Shown here: positions 25,145-37,029 of the stretch, in pieces
Numbering within the stretch: position 1 is the first letter of the stretch
Layout: each line of letters starts with the position of its first letter
From: Lotus japonicus
Lineage: Eukaryota > Streptophyta > Magnoliopsida > Fabales > Fabaceae
Reading direction: 5' to 3'
Assembly: GCF_012489685.1 (NCBI RefSeq)
Contig: NC_080045.1
Location: forward strand, 12,363,648 to 12,427,647
Length of the DNA stretch: 64,000 nt
Made by a program: the position numbers and the translations under genes
The notes under the pieces: generated by a model
Seen by the model: the letters and a program-made list of their open reading frames with translations, nothing else
The model's database searches: none
Told to the model about the DNA's origin: nothing

Positions 25145-26458
25145 TTGGTTACCTCTGCTGCATCATGGCCTCTTCCAGAACAAACTGCACAACTGGAAAG
25201 TAGAAATCAATGTACCTTGGAAAAAAAGAGACTATTTTGCTCTAAAAATGTCTGTCATTACAACACAGAGATGTCTGTGTCATTACAACAGTTTTTCAAG
25301 CATGTAAACATATAGACAATCTTTTAAGAAAGAGTTTTGATACTATACTTATTTTTCTTTGTCATCACATTTTCACCCTTTTTTTTACTATATTTCTTTC
25401 TTTCTTTCCAACCACATCACATATAATATAATTCATATCTCTCTTTTATATTCCAATCACATGAGGGATGCATGTGTTCTTTTACAATGTATTTTTATTC
25501 ATACTCGTGTATTCTCATCTGCCATTTGATTAATTTTACAACTGTTTACAAGTAAAATTATCTAAGGAGCATTATGGGATTTGATAGGTCTTCTGGGATT
25601 CTTAAGTCTTGTGTCATACGAGTCCTAAGGTGTTTAAATAATTAAGAACTTTTATCTTTTTCTGTATTTTTGTGATTCAGATACGTCATTAACTCTGGTT
25701 AACAACCGCTGTAAGTTAGTTGTAATTTAGGCTAGAAGCAGCAGATATAGTTCATGTATTAGGGAGGATACTAATTGCTCGAAAATCTCATACGCTTATT
25801 GTTGCGCTAAAAACACATAAACAAACTAGGGATAGTAACTTTATCACTCAAGTAATACATGATTGTAAGTCTCAATTATCAAACTCAATTGACCAGGTGA
25901 CACTAAACCTAGAGGGTGATTCCATAGTACATACAATTAAAATTGTGAAATTGTGGTGGTGTGATCATGCTAGCAAGAAAATGTTAAGAAATAGAGAATC
26001 AGAATAAGAAAGGTCCGAGATTGCAGTGCAGTTGGACCATCCCCCCCCCCCCCTCTTCCCCGCGTTTATATGTGTTATCCTAATTATATTATGCGTTGAC
26101 TATAATTCTCATGTGTTAGATAAATTGCTAGGTTCTACCTGTCCTACTTACTTAGGAACACTACTTACAAGCAAACTGTCATGAAGCGTGAGTTCCTAGA
26201 TAAAGATTAAACCGGAGAAAATACCTAAGGATATTTCACTACCCAATCATAGGTGAGTCGAAAGCATATAAGAACTAATCTGATACCTCCGCTGGGAGCA
26301 CACCAAAACTAATTCCATACACTCAATCCTCTTTACTTTTTCCATAGATTGATTCTCCCACTAGAGGTAAACCAGCCTACTATTTATACAGTTAGTTACG
26401 TTTTATGGAATTAAGCACGTAAAGAGAAAATACAACATGTAACTGAATTATAAAAAAG

Positions 26459-26489
<31 letters not shown>

Positions 26490-26540
26490 ATGAAGTTCGT
26501 ATCATATCCTACATCGCAACTTCGACATAAGGGATTTAAA
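25145..26540. other. Intergenic; poly-C run and AT microsatellite
   Basis: No gene is visible. A run of 13 or more C lies at about 26041-26053, and an (AT)n tract at 26459-26490. The first 300 bases contain the PPR 3'UTR. Confidence 0.5.
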
Positions 26541-26543
26541 AAC

Positions 26544-27145
26544 TCATATTACAAGATAAAAACACATAAAGACCCTAGTAGCTATCACCTTAAAGAACAT
26601 AGAAGTAGTCTTCACTACTTCATCCTCCTCCTCACTTTCAAGAGTTGGAGTCAATACAACTCTTTCTTCAAATAATTTATAATTATTCATATTATCTAGC
26701 ATATTTGGATAAATAAAATTGACCAAATCAAGTACCATCTTATGAATTATGTATTAACAAATCTGATGTATTTCAACAATCAATTCAATTTCACTATTCA
26801 TATCAAATAGTGATGTGAAATTGTTGACTTTTGTAGTATGAATAGAGGATCCACAATTCAGTAATCTCATATTTGTAGTCAATGGAGACTTTGCAATCCA
26901 TAAATATAACGAGTTGACTGATCCCACAATATCTGGTCGACTACCTTTTGCAATGATAGGTAGAATTTTCCTGAAGCCACCATCCAAGACAACAATTTTA
27001 CCACCGAATGACTTTTCAAAAGAATTTCAAATGAGACTTCATTATATCATTTAAATCTTTGTCCAAAGTTTCAAAGCAACATTTGTTAATCATTAGAGCT
27101 TCATCCCATATTCCCATATAATTAAGCTTTCTTTTTGAAGTAATT
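26544..27145 (-). pseudogene. PIF1-like helicase remnant (Helitron type), minus strand
   Basis: On the minus strand, from about 27140 down, the reading gives IWDEALMINKCCFETLDKDL (a Walker B-like DEA motif), then a frame change. At 26987 it continues with DGGFRKILPIIAKGSRPDIV and LTTNMRL, the GGDFRQ/LTKNMR motifs of PIF1 helicases carried by plant Helitrons. At least one stop and one frameshift are present, and the Walker A motif is not seen. The domain runs only from motif II to motif IV, so it is a fragment. Host PIF1 genes share these motifs, so Helitron origin is inferred from the plant context and the nearby RPA-like remnant. Confidence 0.75.
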
Positions 27146-27462
27146 TGATTTTTTAGATCCTTATTTCACATTGTAGGTTGAGCAACCATTGGTAGGTTGA
27201 GAGCATGGCAATGAATGAGCATTCATAAGATGAAGAAACGGTACGAGGAGGTGGTTGTGGAGAAACGATAAGTGGAGGAGGTTGTGGAGCTAGAATTACG
27301 GGGGGGAGGGGAGGGGACATATCTCTCACAAGATATTTCCTTAGAAAGTTCAATGTATACGTTGATGTGGAATGTGGAGTCTTCTAAGTACTTGACCATA
27401 ATCCACTCCACACCTTGCAAACCGCAGAAGTCACGTATCTCAGGTCATCCATGGGTTAGGGT

Positions 27463-27583
27463 GTTTTTGTCCCTCTTTGTTGTTTCTTTCTCTTATTTTT
27501 CTATTATTTCACTGTAATGGTTACTTTGTATTGGGTGGCATCCCTTGTGCCTATATATTTGATTATTGGCTTATCCAAAAAAA
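27463..27583 (+). mobile_element. 5'-truncated LINE insertion of 121 bp with 16-bp target duplication
   Basis: A T-rich LINE-like 3' end terminates in an A-run at 27577-27584. The 16 bases ATCCATGGGTTAGGGT occur directly before (27447-27462) and directly after (27584-27599). An exact long duplication plus a poly(A) tail is the result of target-primed reverse transcription. Confidence 0.85.
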
Positions 27584-27599
27584 ATCCATGGGTTAGGGT

Positions 27600-29330
27600 T
27601 GGAGATGTTCCGTTCATCCAATATCAAACTCAGTGGGTGTTTCTATGGCGATCAATCAAAGGCCTCTCCAATTTTAGGTCAATATTGTATTTCTTTGAAA
27701 AAAAATGTCAATATGTCTAGTACACTGTAGTGTAAGAAGTGAATGAAACTCAGAAGAAGATTAGATAAAATGAAAGTAAACAAATACAAATGAACATGTA
27801 AGGAGATATCTTTCACCTACCAGGGATGACTTGCAATAGCAAGGGTGCACTTGTAATGGTGAAGGGGATATCAGAATTGTGAATCCATGTCTATGATCAA
27901 AAATGCAAGTGAGAAGTATAATATGGAAAAGGGTGAAGAATATGTCATACAATAACTATTTAAATCAAAAGATGAATATATAATTGCTTATCTATTTGGG
28001 ATGATTCAATTTACCACTTGATTAATATGATAGATATGTAACCATCACAATAAAAACAAGGTGGGAGAGTAGTCGAGGATTGGTAACCCTACCATCACTA
28101 TGCCTAAATATTTTGTAAATGGGCTAATTGTATTCATAATTTAAGAAGCATGCACAGTTTGAGAGTTGAACATATGGAAACATTTTCTATTTTTCATGGT
28201 ATTTGTCTATGTTTTACTTTTTTTAATCAGTAAAGAAATCATATATCATACCAATTTAGAAAAATGCTTACTTGTAGTAAAAAAAATTGCAGTCGGAAGA
28301 TAAATATTGCAATAAATGTTCACTAGGGCACTCATAATATTGAGGCTAGAATGGAATGATTACAATGTGAACATGAGTTAATTGATATTGATACCCAAGA
28401 TATATGGTAACGTAAACAGATGCATGTCTGTCATGACAGTCGTAATTGTTATTCTTTATTTTCTGACTGTATGTATGTATTTCTTATTTTTATGGCATGT
28501 CGCAAATTATTTTTAAAAGCATCGATTGCAAACATTTTGTATTTCTTATTTATAAATGAGGTAATTGAAGAGTCACATACATAGCCGCTTACAGTATGAT
28601 AATTTAAGCTCCACATAAAACAGAGTAATTATATAAACTAATAAAGCTTAATATTTATGAAGTAAATAGTAAAGTTAAAATATTAATTGAAAGAAGTGCT
28701 CAATACCCATATGAGAGATAAGATGTAATAAGATTCAGTTAAACTTATTATGAATGATTTATGCATCCTAGGTGAAAATAAATAAAAAAATCGATGAAGT
28801 TTAATCAATATGATTTACATAAAAGATTGTTTTGTCACCTTGCAATTTCTAGAAGGTTCAAATACTTTATCGGTTAATTTTTTTGAAATAATTATAAATA
28901 AATGAAGTTCATAGTCTAACATTTTCTTATGTGTTGATTAATGTCTCAAACATACCTTGAGCTTTAATTAATGTCTTAATCTCATTTGACTGACAACTAG
29001 AAAACGAACCAGCGGCTACTACATCATAATAGAAGAAGAAGAAAGGAAAGCCAATCTGCATCAACACATGAGAACAGATAAATGGTCCTTCAAGTGGAAA
29101 GGACAACAACATTCCAACAGTACCCATTGAAATCCAGCCACAAATAAAGCATGATTTGCACCCCAAAATACCCACAGCAGAGCTTCAATTCATGGGAAGG
29201 AAAGATCAGCCAAGCCTATGAACTAGTATCCAAACACCTTAGGCTGCTAAATTTTCCAAGAGAAACTCAGTCTCATACACAATTTTAGGTTCGGTGTCGA
29301 CTCATAAAAGGAGTAATTGAAATCCTTTGT
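27600..29330. other. Intergenic, no gene seen
   Basis: AT-rich non-coding sequence with stops in all frames; no defined repeat ends were found. Confidence 0.4.
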
Positions 29331-29342
29331 CACGCATTTAAG

Positions 29343-30000
29343 CTATTTCCAGGAGCAAAATTTGATCAAGTCCACCACCTTCTCTACACTGTCAGTTCCT
29401 GAATTGAAGTGCACATCATTCATCTGAACCCATATAGACCAAATCCCTGTAGCCCATACCGACCACCATCTAGAAATTGGTCTCGTAAACAAAGTGTTTC
29501 TGTGCTGTCTGAACAGTTGTTTGGCATCTTCATGTAAAACAAAAGTAATTCCGAGCCAATTGTAGCATCTCATCCACACTTGATTTATGCAACATCCCAA
29601 CATGTGATTTATACTTTCTTCATTCTCCTCACACAGCTCACAAAGGCTATCTGATCTTGGTTGTATAATGCTCCTCCTTATGAGATAATCCTTCGTCTGT
29701 TTTCTATTTAGCATTACCCTCCAAGCAAAGGCAAGAACATATGAAGGGGCTGCTATAGACCACATATTCTTGAATAGATCAAGATCCTCCATAGTATCGT
29801 GCACTACTTGAGCCTCATATGTTGATTTAATAGAGAAGAGTCCATTTGAAGATGTCTCCCAAATCCATGCATCAATAGTCACTTGATTTAATTGGGCTTT
29901 AGCTAAAACCTGCATTAGTTATTCCACCAACTGATTTTTGAAAGTAAACATATTCCTTCTCCAATTTAGGTTTCAATTTCATCTCCCATCTCCTGAATCA
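29343..30000 (-). pseudogene. LINE fragment with intact zf-RVT region, minus strand
   Basis: An open stretch of 190 residues (29915 down to 29343) carries the zf-RVT signature: WIWETSSNGLFSIKSTYEAQ, then a WRVMLNRKQTKDYL segment and CELCEENEESINHMLGCC, followed by the RWWSVWATGIWSIW type tail. In plant L1 elements this lies after the reverse transcriptase. No RT is present upstream, so the piece is truncated, but the open frame suggests it is not ancient. Confidence 0.75.
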
Positions 30001-30331
30001 CCATTGTGAAGGGACCAACAACCTTAAATGATTTTACAATTAAAATCAAAACATCCAATAAATAAATAATTTCTCCAAAAACCCAAATGTAGAAAATAAT
30101 CATAAAAAATCCAAATTCAACAATTTTCTCATCCACAACTATTCACATCTTCTTCTGCTTAATTGTTATAAGTAACTTCTTGTTCACACTGCAAGACTTC
30201 ATTTCGTCACATTCAAGTGATGAAATCCTCTTAGAAGAAGTTCGGTCTTGAGTCACGACCATGATTTACTATCATTGTAGTAGTCAATTCAATGACTTTA
30301 GCAATAACAAAAAAATCATCAATAAAGTCTT

Positions 30332-30556
30332 ACCAGGGGTTTTTCCGGTAAGGTTTTAATGAGGCTTGAGTTCTTGAATCTGTCTCTAAGGAGGTGGTGG
30401 GTGGTGGGCTATCCTACTAGTAGGAATATCTTTGTCGCTATTCTGTAATAGTTGCTACTCTATACTTTCTTTTCTTTTCTCTTTCCTATTTGTTTTGGGT
30501 TGAAGTACCCCTTTTACTTCTATTCAATATATTTCATATGACTTATCAAAAAAAAA
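30332..30556 (+). mobile_element. 5'-truncated LINE insertion, about 225 bp, with 17-bp target duplication
   Basis: The insert begins accaggggtttttccgg, contains the TTTAATGAGGC phrase typical of plant LINE 3' ends, and terminates in an A-run. The bases ATCATCAATAAAGTCTT precede it (30315-30331) and follow it (30557-30573). A few extra A on both sides make the exact edge ambiguous by about 4 bases. Confidence 0.85.
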
Positions 30557-30573
30557 ATCATCAATAAAGTCTT

Positions 30574-31180
30574 GCACAAAAAAATCCAAGTTTAAAAATG
30601 ACAAAACACCTTATTTATTTCAATAGTCAATAAATATTTACTACCTTAGCAAAATATATACATGACCCTTCAATCTACATCTCAAATGTGGGAGTCGCAT
30701 TATTACGAAGTATATTTTATTCAAAACCTAAAAAGTGAAATTAGATTCTATTTAAAAATGATTAAAAACATAATTCCTTCATGTTTAGAAATCCTTTATA
30801 TGATTTCAATAAATGTTTCAAAATTAAGCATTCAAATATTATCTTAAATTATACTTAAGCTTTCCAATTGCATTCCAATTATAATTTATATTATAGACAA
30901 TAGGTAGCAACCATTAAATAAAAGGTTTTTTTACCACTTACTCTAACTAAATATTTTACCACAGAATAAGTTGCATGGCCTAAAATGGAAATAAAACATA
31001 TAGACTTGCATATGGTGCGCGACTCCTATGTTTGCAAACAGACAACAACACACAGCAGGGAGAAAAGCAAGTGAGGGTGAGAGTGAGTGTCTTTTGAATT
31101 GATAAAAACAAAACAGAAATAGAAATAGAAATACACACTAGACAAGAGAGTGAGAGAGAGTTGGAGAAGAAGAAGAAGAA
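30574..31180. other. Intergenic / GA-rich leader
   Basis: AT-rich to about 30,960. It then becomes AG-rich (31,050-31,180: agtgagggtgagagtgag, agaagaag runs), resembling a plant 5'UTR ahead of the ATG at 31186. Confidence 0.4.
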
Positions 31181-31185
31181 GAACA

Positions 31186-31239
31186 ATGAGGTGGAGAGCT
31201 CGGTTAACTCATCTGAATGGAGCTATGTTTAGTACTATT
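31186..31239 (+). pseudogene. Orphan first exon with consensus splice donor
   Basis: An ATG in good context (gaacaATGAGG) opens an 18-codon exon (MRWRARLTHLNGAMFSTI) ending at a perfect donor, ATT|gtaagt. Without splicing the frame stops after 22 codons. A GA-rich leader precedes it. No continuing exon was recognised on the plus strand in the following 5 kb, which is filled by a minus-strand RPA-like remnant and a LINE. It looks like a gene 5' end stranded or captured by a mobile element. I do not recognise the protein. Confidence 0.4.
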
Positions 31240-31294
31240 GTAAGTTTTTATTGATCTCTTCTCTGCTTTAATTTTCTCTGTTTGATGAGCACTT

Positions 31295-31537
31295 AATATA
31301 AAAAATCCACAACCTTTTTATCTTCTCTTCAGTCTTCTCTGCTTGAATATCAAAAAAACACAACCTTTTTGTTATGTACTGTACTGTTGGGGTTTGAATA
31401 ATGCATGAAGTTATAAAAATTACAACTTTTTGATCTTCTCGTCAGTCTTCTCTGCTTGAATATAAAAAAAAAGCAACATTTTTGTTATGTACTGTTATGG
31501 GTTGAATGAATGAAGTTATAAAAATTACAACCTTTTT
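31295..31537 (+). repeat. Tandem duplication, about 105-115 bp units
   Basis: Two copies (about 31300-31414 and 31415-31519) and a partial third share cttctctgcttgaatat, a tttttgttatgtactgt segment and the ending gaagttat. Copy lengths differ by small indels, so the duplication is not very recent. Confidence 0.75.
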
Positions 31538-31539
31538 TA

Positions 31540-33640
31540 CCCTTCAACCTTTTTGAACCAAAGTCATCCTATATATGTCAATGATTAAATATATTAGCAA
31601 TAATATAAACTTAATCAAACTGAAATCATAACTCAATAAATAACCATGTGAGGGATTTACAATCTGATTAGGAAAGTTTGCTTTGAATTGATTAATGATG
31701 TGAGAGTTTGTAAAATTTATTTTGACACGATAGGAGAGCTCAAACTTGGAGTTGGCAACATTCATTACTTCTACCTTGAAGAGATATGTCTTATCCAACA
31801 TGTTAGAAATCTCATATAGGATTCCAATTTCACTATTGTATAAGAAAATAATACAACAACATATTAGAATGATGTTAACAAATATCATGAAGTTACTGCA
31901 ACAAAAGTAAACACACCTTATCAAATATTTCAACCACCTCATCACATGTTTTATCAAGCAAGAGACTAGCTTCTTGATAAAACTAACAAAAAAAGCATTG
32001 TCATTGTCATCTATGACCCTAACTTGTATGAAGAAACTATGAAATGAGAAGAAAAAGTCTATCAAAGGATTTATAAAAATAAATTTATTTCATACTCAAT
32101 TTGTAATTCAATACCTAAGTAAACATAAATAACATGAGGATTGAAGTTCTCACTAAAATAAATCTTGTCATTAGGGAAAAAATTATTATTACACTTACAA
32201 GATGTGTACTACTAATCACCACTTTCATTTGGCAAATTGTCCTTAAGACAAAAAAAAAAACCAAAGTTGTAACAAAAGAAATTCTTATTATATGTCTGAT
32301 TTAAAAAAAAAGTATAATTTAAAAAAGATCATAAGTAATACTTCCTTAATGTCTTTCATTTTCTCAATTATCTTCCAAGCGGCACAACTCAAGAAATCAT
32401 CCTCAATTGAAGTTTTGGAGGAATCGGGTAGGTCGCTTAAGACTTAGGAGCCAGATTCATTCATCTCAAAAAAAAAATTATTAGAAATTAGTAGTACGAT
32501 CGAAGATAACTAAAATGAGAACACACTAAAAAAATAAATCAACTATAAATTTTTTTGCTTGAGATCATTAGCTTCATTGACTATTGGATTAAAGATAAGC
32601 TTGGTAGCACCAATAACATTTTGGAAACATATCTCCCTGCAAACATGCGGTAGATACAACTTGAATATAAGAGTAATGAATTTAAGAAAATTGTTGAAAA
32701 CAAAGTAACAAATCTGAAAGTGTGGACTCTAACCCTGAAATGTTTTTACTTTAGCAAGTTGTATTACAAAAACAAGAATTATTCATGTCAGCAGACCCAA
32801 GGAAACAATTGAGATAATTGACATAACTTTCACACAATTCGCATTCAATCTTCACACTACCATGATAAAATAAATAAAATTATTGCAATTTTTTACACAA
32901 CCAAACAACTGCTAAAATATTTTTACAATTTTTGTCAACTACTACCCATCAACATTGATCTTGGTGACATTCATCTTGGACTTTTTTCTATCCTTCTCGT
33001 ACTCCTGCTCTGTCCGAACACAAGTAAGAATCTCAATTACATTTGTCACACCATTAACCAAACAATGTGAAATAAACACTTCACACATTCATGAACCTTA
33101 AAGACATAGTAAAAACATACAAATTAAGAAACTGATATCATGATCCTTGTACGTTAAATATGATAGTGGTGTAAATGTGTACGGATTTAGGGTAATTGGA
33201 GAATCCATCATCACTTGTATTATATTGAAAGTTAAGTTTAAAGTAATGCTTGATTTCATTGTACTCACCATTGTTCAAACCCACCCCAAAATATGAGAAA
33301 CAGTATAAATGACCTTCAGTGGTAAGATACTCAAATTTGTAGATTAAGGTCTCACAATCAATGAGAAGCATGAATCTCGAAACTATTGAAAGTATAAAAA
33401 AACCAATGAAACTTTGCATGCATTGAAATATCAAATATAAAAGAATAAACAATTCACCTTTGCATCAATAAAAACCATCTAAAGTGAGAAAGACAACTTT
33501 AGACCACTGAAATTTTAACTCGACCAAAATCAGATTACCTTAACCACAATCCTCAATGACTCCTTGGAAGGGGAGATGTTGGAAACATCATCAACATTAG
33601 GGGTTATTTTGTGAAACATGTCAAAGTGATATTTTTTAGA
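31540..33640 (-). pseudogene. RPA70-like (replication protein A large subunit) remnant, multi-exon, minus strand
   Basis: Reading the minus strand from 33,640 down, pieces appear in the correct order for plant RPA1-like proteins. They are an N-terminal NISPSKESLRIVVKV segment (about 33,580-33,540), a short MVFIDAK exon (about 33,462-33,442), and a DBD-A piece TLIYKFEYLTTEGHLYCFS with YFGVGLNNGEY and FKLNFQY (33,370-33,230). They continue with a DBD-B core VFVIQLAKVKTFQ (about 32,785-32,745), the next-exon piece VIGATKLIFNP, and a C-terminal OB fold QVRVIDDNDNAFFVSFIKKL with LDKTYLFKVEVMN (32,020-31,770). Splice-like gt/ag borders are partly kept, but at least one junction is off by a base and stops occur, so it is read as a pseudogene. 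Helitrons of plants often carry RPA-like genes, and a PIF1-like remnant lies 4 kb away on the same strand. Confidence 0.7.
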
Positions 33641-33892
33641 ATGTCAATTATCATAAAAGAAAAGAGAACAAGGGGCACAAGGGGTGCCACAATCCAGCGT
33701 TGGATATTGTATTAATGATATGAGGCATTGGACAGTGGAAGTTGTTATTTATAGATAATACATGCACATGGGAAGTGATTGATACATATTGAGATAAATG
33801 TCAAATTACGCTTATACCTAGACTACATTCACATATTTAAATACTTAGGTTTTGATTCTATCACACTTCTTTTTTCCCCTTCTATTTCATTT

Positions 33893-35707
33893 TTTTTTTT
33901 TGATAAACCAACTCATTGCATTAAAGGGCACAAGGGGTGCCACCCATACAATACAACAAAAGGGAAAAGTGAAGACCAGAGAAAAGAATAGGAAAAACAA
34001 GCAAGAAAAAACAAAACAAATCCAGCTACAAATAAAAAAAAAGAGCTAACAACACAAAAATCAGCAAGTTAAAAATGCAGCACAGACACAATTGTCAACT
34101 GCAACACCAACACGCATCTACATCCTCTTTTCCCAACGCAACCCCCATCCCCACTCCTCCAAACACCACTGCACCATGTGCACCAGCCTCCACAAAGCCC
34201 CACCACACCGCCACCAACAACAAACCCATAAGTAATACCCATGCACACAAACCCACCTCTCACACAACCACAGTTCCCCCTCTATCCCACACCCTGCAAG
34301 CACAAAATCGAATTACACTTCCACTCTTATGCTAAGAACCGAAAACCCTGCACCTTACTTGATAATCACTGCCACGCTCTAAATTGAGCCAACTCCAACA
34401 CGTCAGCCTCTTGAACACTATTCTTTCTAAACATGACTAAATTACGCAGTAACGAAACACACCACGCAATAGCAAACCACGTAACACGAAGCACCTCGTA
34501 CTACTTAGCATTCAAGGTGGGATGAGCATGCTGAAGGAGATGATCATTGCATCGCCTCAGCAACACTACAGGAAAGTCAAGCCAACAGTAGCATAAATTC
34601 TAAACCTCCACCACCACCAGACACAGCACAAACAAGTGGTTCACCGTCTCACCTACCTGCATGCATAAAGGATAGCGAAGATCACCATTAGCCATAATCA
34701 CCCTTCATCTTGCCAAATTGACTCTCGTGGGTAAACGATCACGCACTAGCTTCCACATGAACGCGTACACATTTGACAACGCTGAATGTACCCAAAGGAA
34801 TCGATAAGTCGGATCCACATCCGCCACCAACGGCGCTAACAATACTACGTACGCTGATCGAACCAGATAACCCCCTTCAGGATTTGCCATCCACAGTCTC
34901 AAATCTGATTCGCCTTACACCATCGGAACCACCCCAACAACATTACGCAGCTCCTCCACCAACACCAACTCACGCTCACTCAACCCCCTCCTCCACCTAA
35001 AATCCCAAGACTTTGCCTCGTTCACCCATATGAAGAATACAAGCATTGTTCTGTACAAACAAGTGAAACATCTTTCGGAACCGACAACTTAAAAGCTCAC
35101 CCCCACACCACACATCCCTCCAAAATCGAATACTAGCACAATCCCCAACCATAACCCCCACTTGTGCATCAGACCAACACTGCTCCACCCCATCCTCATA
35201 ACACACCTTATATAGATCCTTCCACCATATGGAATATGTAGATGATGAATTCATGACCCCATCAACCACCCTATCACCATACCACGCCCATATAACCTTG
35301 CTACAAATATCTCCCCTCTCCTCATGAATTTCCATAGCCATTTCCCCAAAAGCGCCTTATTAAAAAGAACCCAATCCTTCACCCCCTAACCCCCCCCCCC
35401 CCCCCATCTCCTTAGGTCGACACACCTGATCCCACCCTACCCATGCCACCTTGGACACAAACTCAGTGCCACCCCACATGAACCGCCGCATAATCCGCTT
35501 CGCCTCTTCCACCACACAACCCGAAATCCATAAAAAAGACATGAAAAAAGAGTAGCAGAGCGGAGATAACATTATCCAGAAGGCAAATCCTCCCACCAAA
35601 TGACACAGTTTTCTGCTTCTAGGACGACAACCCTGTCCTCACTTTAGACAACACTAACTGTAACAGACCTGCACGCCTAGAATTACCCCCAATCGGAACT
35701 CAAATAA
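33893..35707 (-). mobile_element. 5'-truncated L1-type LINE, 1.8 kb, with 16-bp target duplication
   Basis: The 16 bases CCCTTCTATTTCATTT lie at 33877-33892 and 35708-35723. The element between them starts, on the plus strand, with a T-run, so its poly(A) tail is on the minus strand. Minus-strand pieces include an RT C-terminal part (FMSFLWISGCVVEEAKRIMR, RRFMWGG, WVGWDQVCRPKEMGG; 35599-35360) and a GDCASIRFWRDVWCGG linker (35341-34997). The last is a zf-RVT start (GGYLVRSAYVVLL, YAFMWKLVRDRLPTRVNLAR; 34902-34705). Frames are broken at two places, including a C-run at 35388-35405. It begins inside the RT, so it is 5'-truncated and inactive. Confidence 0.92.
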
Positions 35708-35723
35708 CCCTTCTATTTCATTT

Positions 35724-37029
35724 ATATACTCATTTTATCTTTTAGTCTCTTTATTCTTTTAATATCACATTAAATACTATTTTTCTCTTATTTCTTACTT
35801 TATCTCTTAAGTGTAACAGAAAATAAAGTGTGAAGATTTTTTCAGATAAGCATAAAGTGTGAAGATATACTTAATTATTGCAAACATTTCAAGCCCTAGC
35901 AACATTATATTCTCTTGTTGCATAATCTGTTCATTAAATACATATTTTTCCCAAACATTACATACACGATTTGAGAATCAAAAGGCACGCACGTGATTTT
36001 TCATTTTATAACTCGTGCAACCACGATCCTTTTTTTTAGAGTTCAAGCTGCCAAGCAAGAGCTTTTTGGTTACAGGGCAACAGTGTTTTTCTTTTAATGA
36101 AATCATTTTACACTTTTCTATTTATTTCAAATATTAAATGCTTTATAAAAATTATCCAACTGTATCAAATTATTTTTTTTTATAAAAAGTATAGTTTTAA
36201 ACCCCAATAATTGATATCCTCAGAAATGATTTTTAAATAGGGAAAATATTGAAGCTCATGTTAAAAAAAAATTGATGATTTTATTTTTTTGTTGAATATG
36301 CATAATATTGATGCTTTATTTACTAAAAAATAAAAAATTCTACCTAAAAATTAAACGATTTTGATAGGTTCACATTCAATCTCATTTTAACCTACTATCG
36401 ATTTTTCTCTTATTTTCTTATCATATATTTTATTTTACTTTTTTCTATTCATCTTTTTCATGAAACGTATTTCTCTATAATCTATATTTCTATAATGTAT
36501 ATTTTTTTTTCTTTTCTATTTCTATCCAAGTATCTATCTGAAATCTCAATACATGAATGTTGGTGTATTTGGGGTGAATATGTATTTATTTTGTAAATAT
36601 GGAAAGTAAAATTTCCAAATCAGCAACCACGCGTCCGTATCTCTGATTGGAAGCAAGACCAAGACCATAGGACCAAACGTTTTTTTCATTCTGGTACAAA
36701 CAAAACTAACCAAGGTTTCTCTCTCAACAACGTTGCTTGCTTCCACCCTTCTCTCTCTCTCTCTCTCATGAAATGTTCATTGGACCGTTCCTATCTCAAT
36801 TGAACGCTTCCTTGTGCTCAGTTACTACATTCACCTCACTCCCTCTTTGCAACAAGTAACAAGTTTCTACAGAACCACAACAGGTTTGAGTTTTGAACTC
36901 TGAACTCTCTTTGTTTAATTATTCATGTTGTTCTGTTTATCAATGTTTTACAATTTACATTGTACAGAAGCTTAATTTGAATGCAAATGTCTGTTCTGTT
37001 TTGTGTTATTAGGTTTTTTTTGAGTGATA
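35724..37029 (+). other. Intergenic and 5' leader of the PWWP gene
   Basis: AT-rich to about 36,600. It then has a CT-rich segment with a (CT)n run at 36752-36769, and a probable leader reaching 37029. A leader intron (gtttgagttt...ttattag) is possible at about 36,883-37,013. No other gene was seen. Confidence 0.4.

Noticed and set aside
30980..31186. Minus-strand ORF of 68 codons opposite the GA-rich leader
   Set aside because: It is a Phe/Ser-rich shadow of the AG-rich strand.
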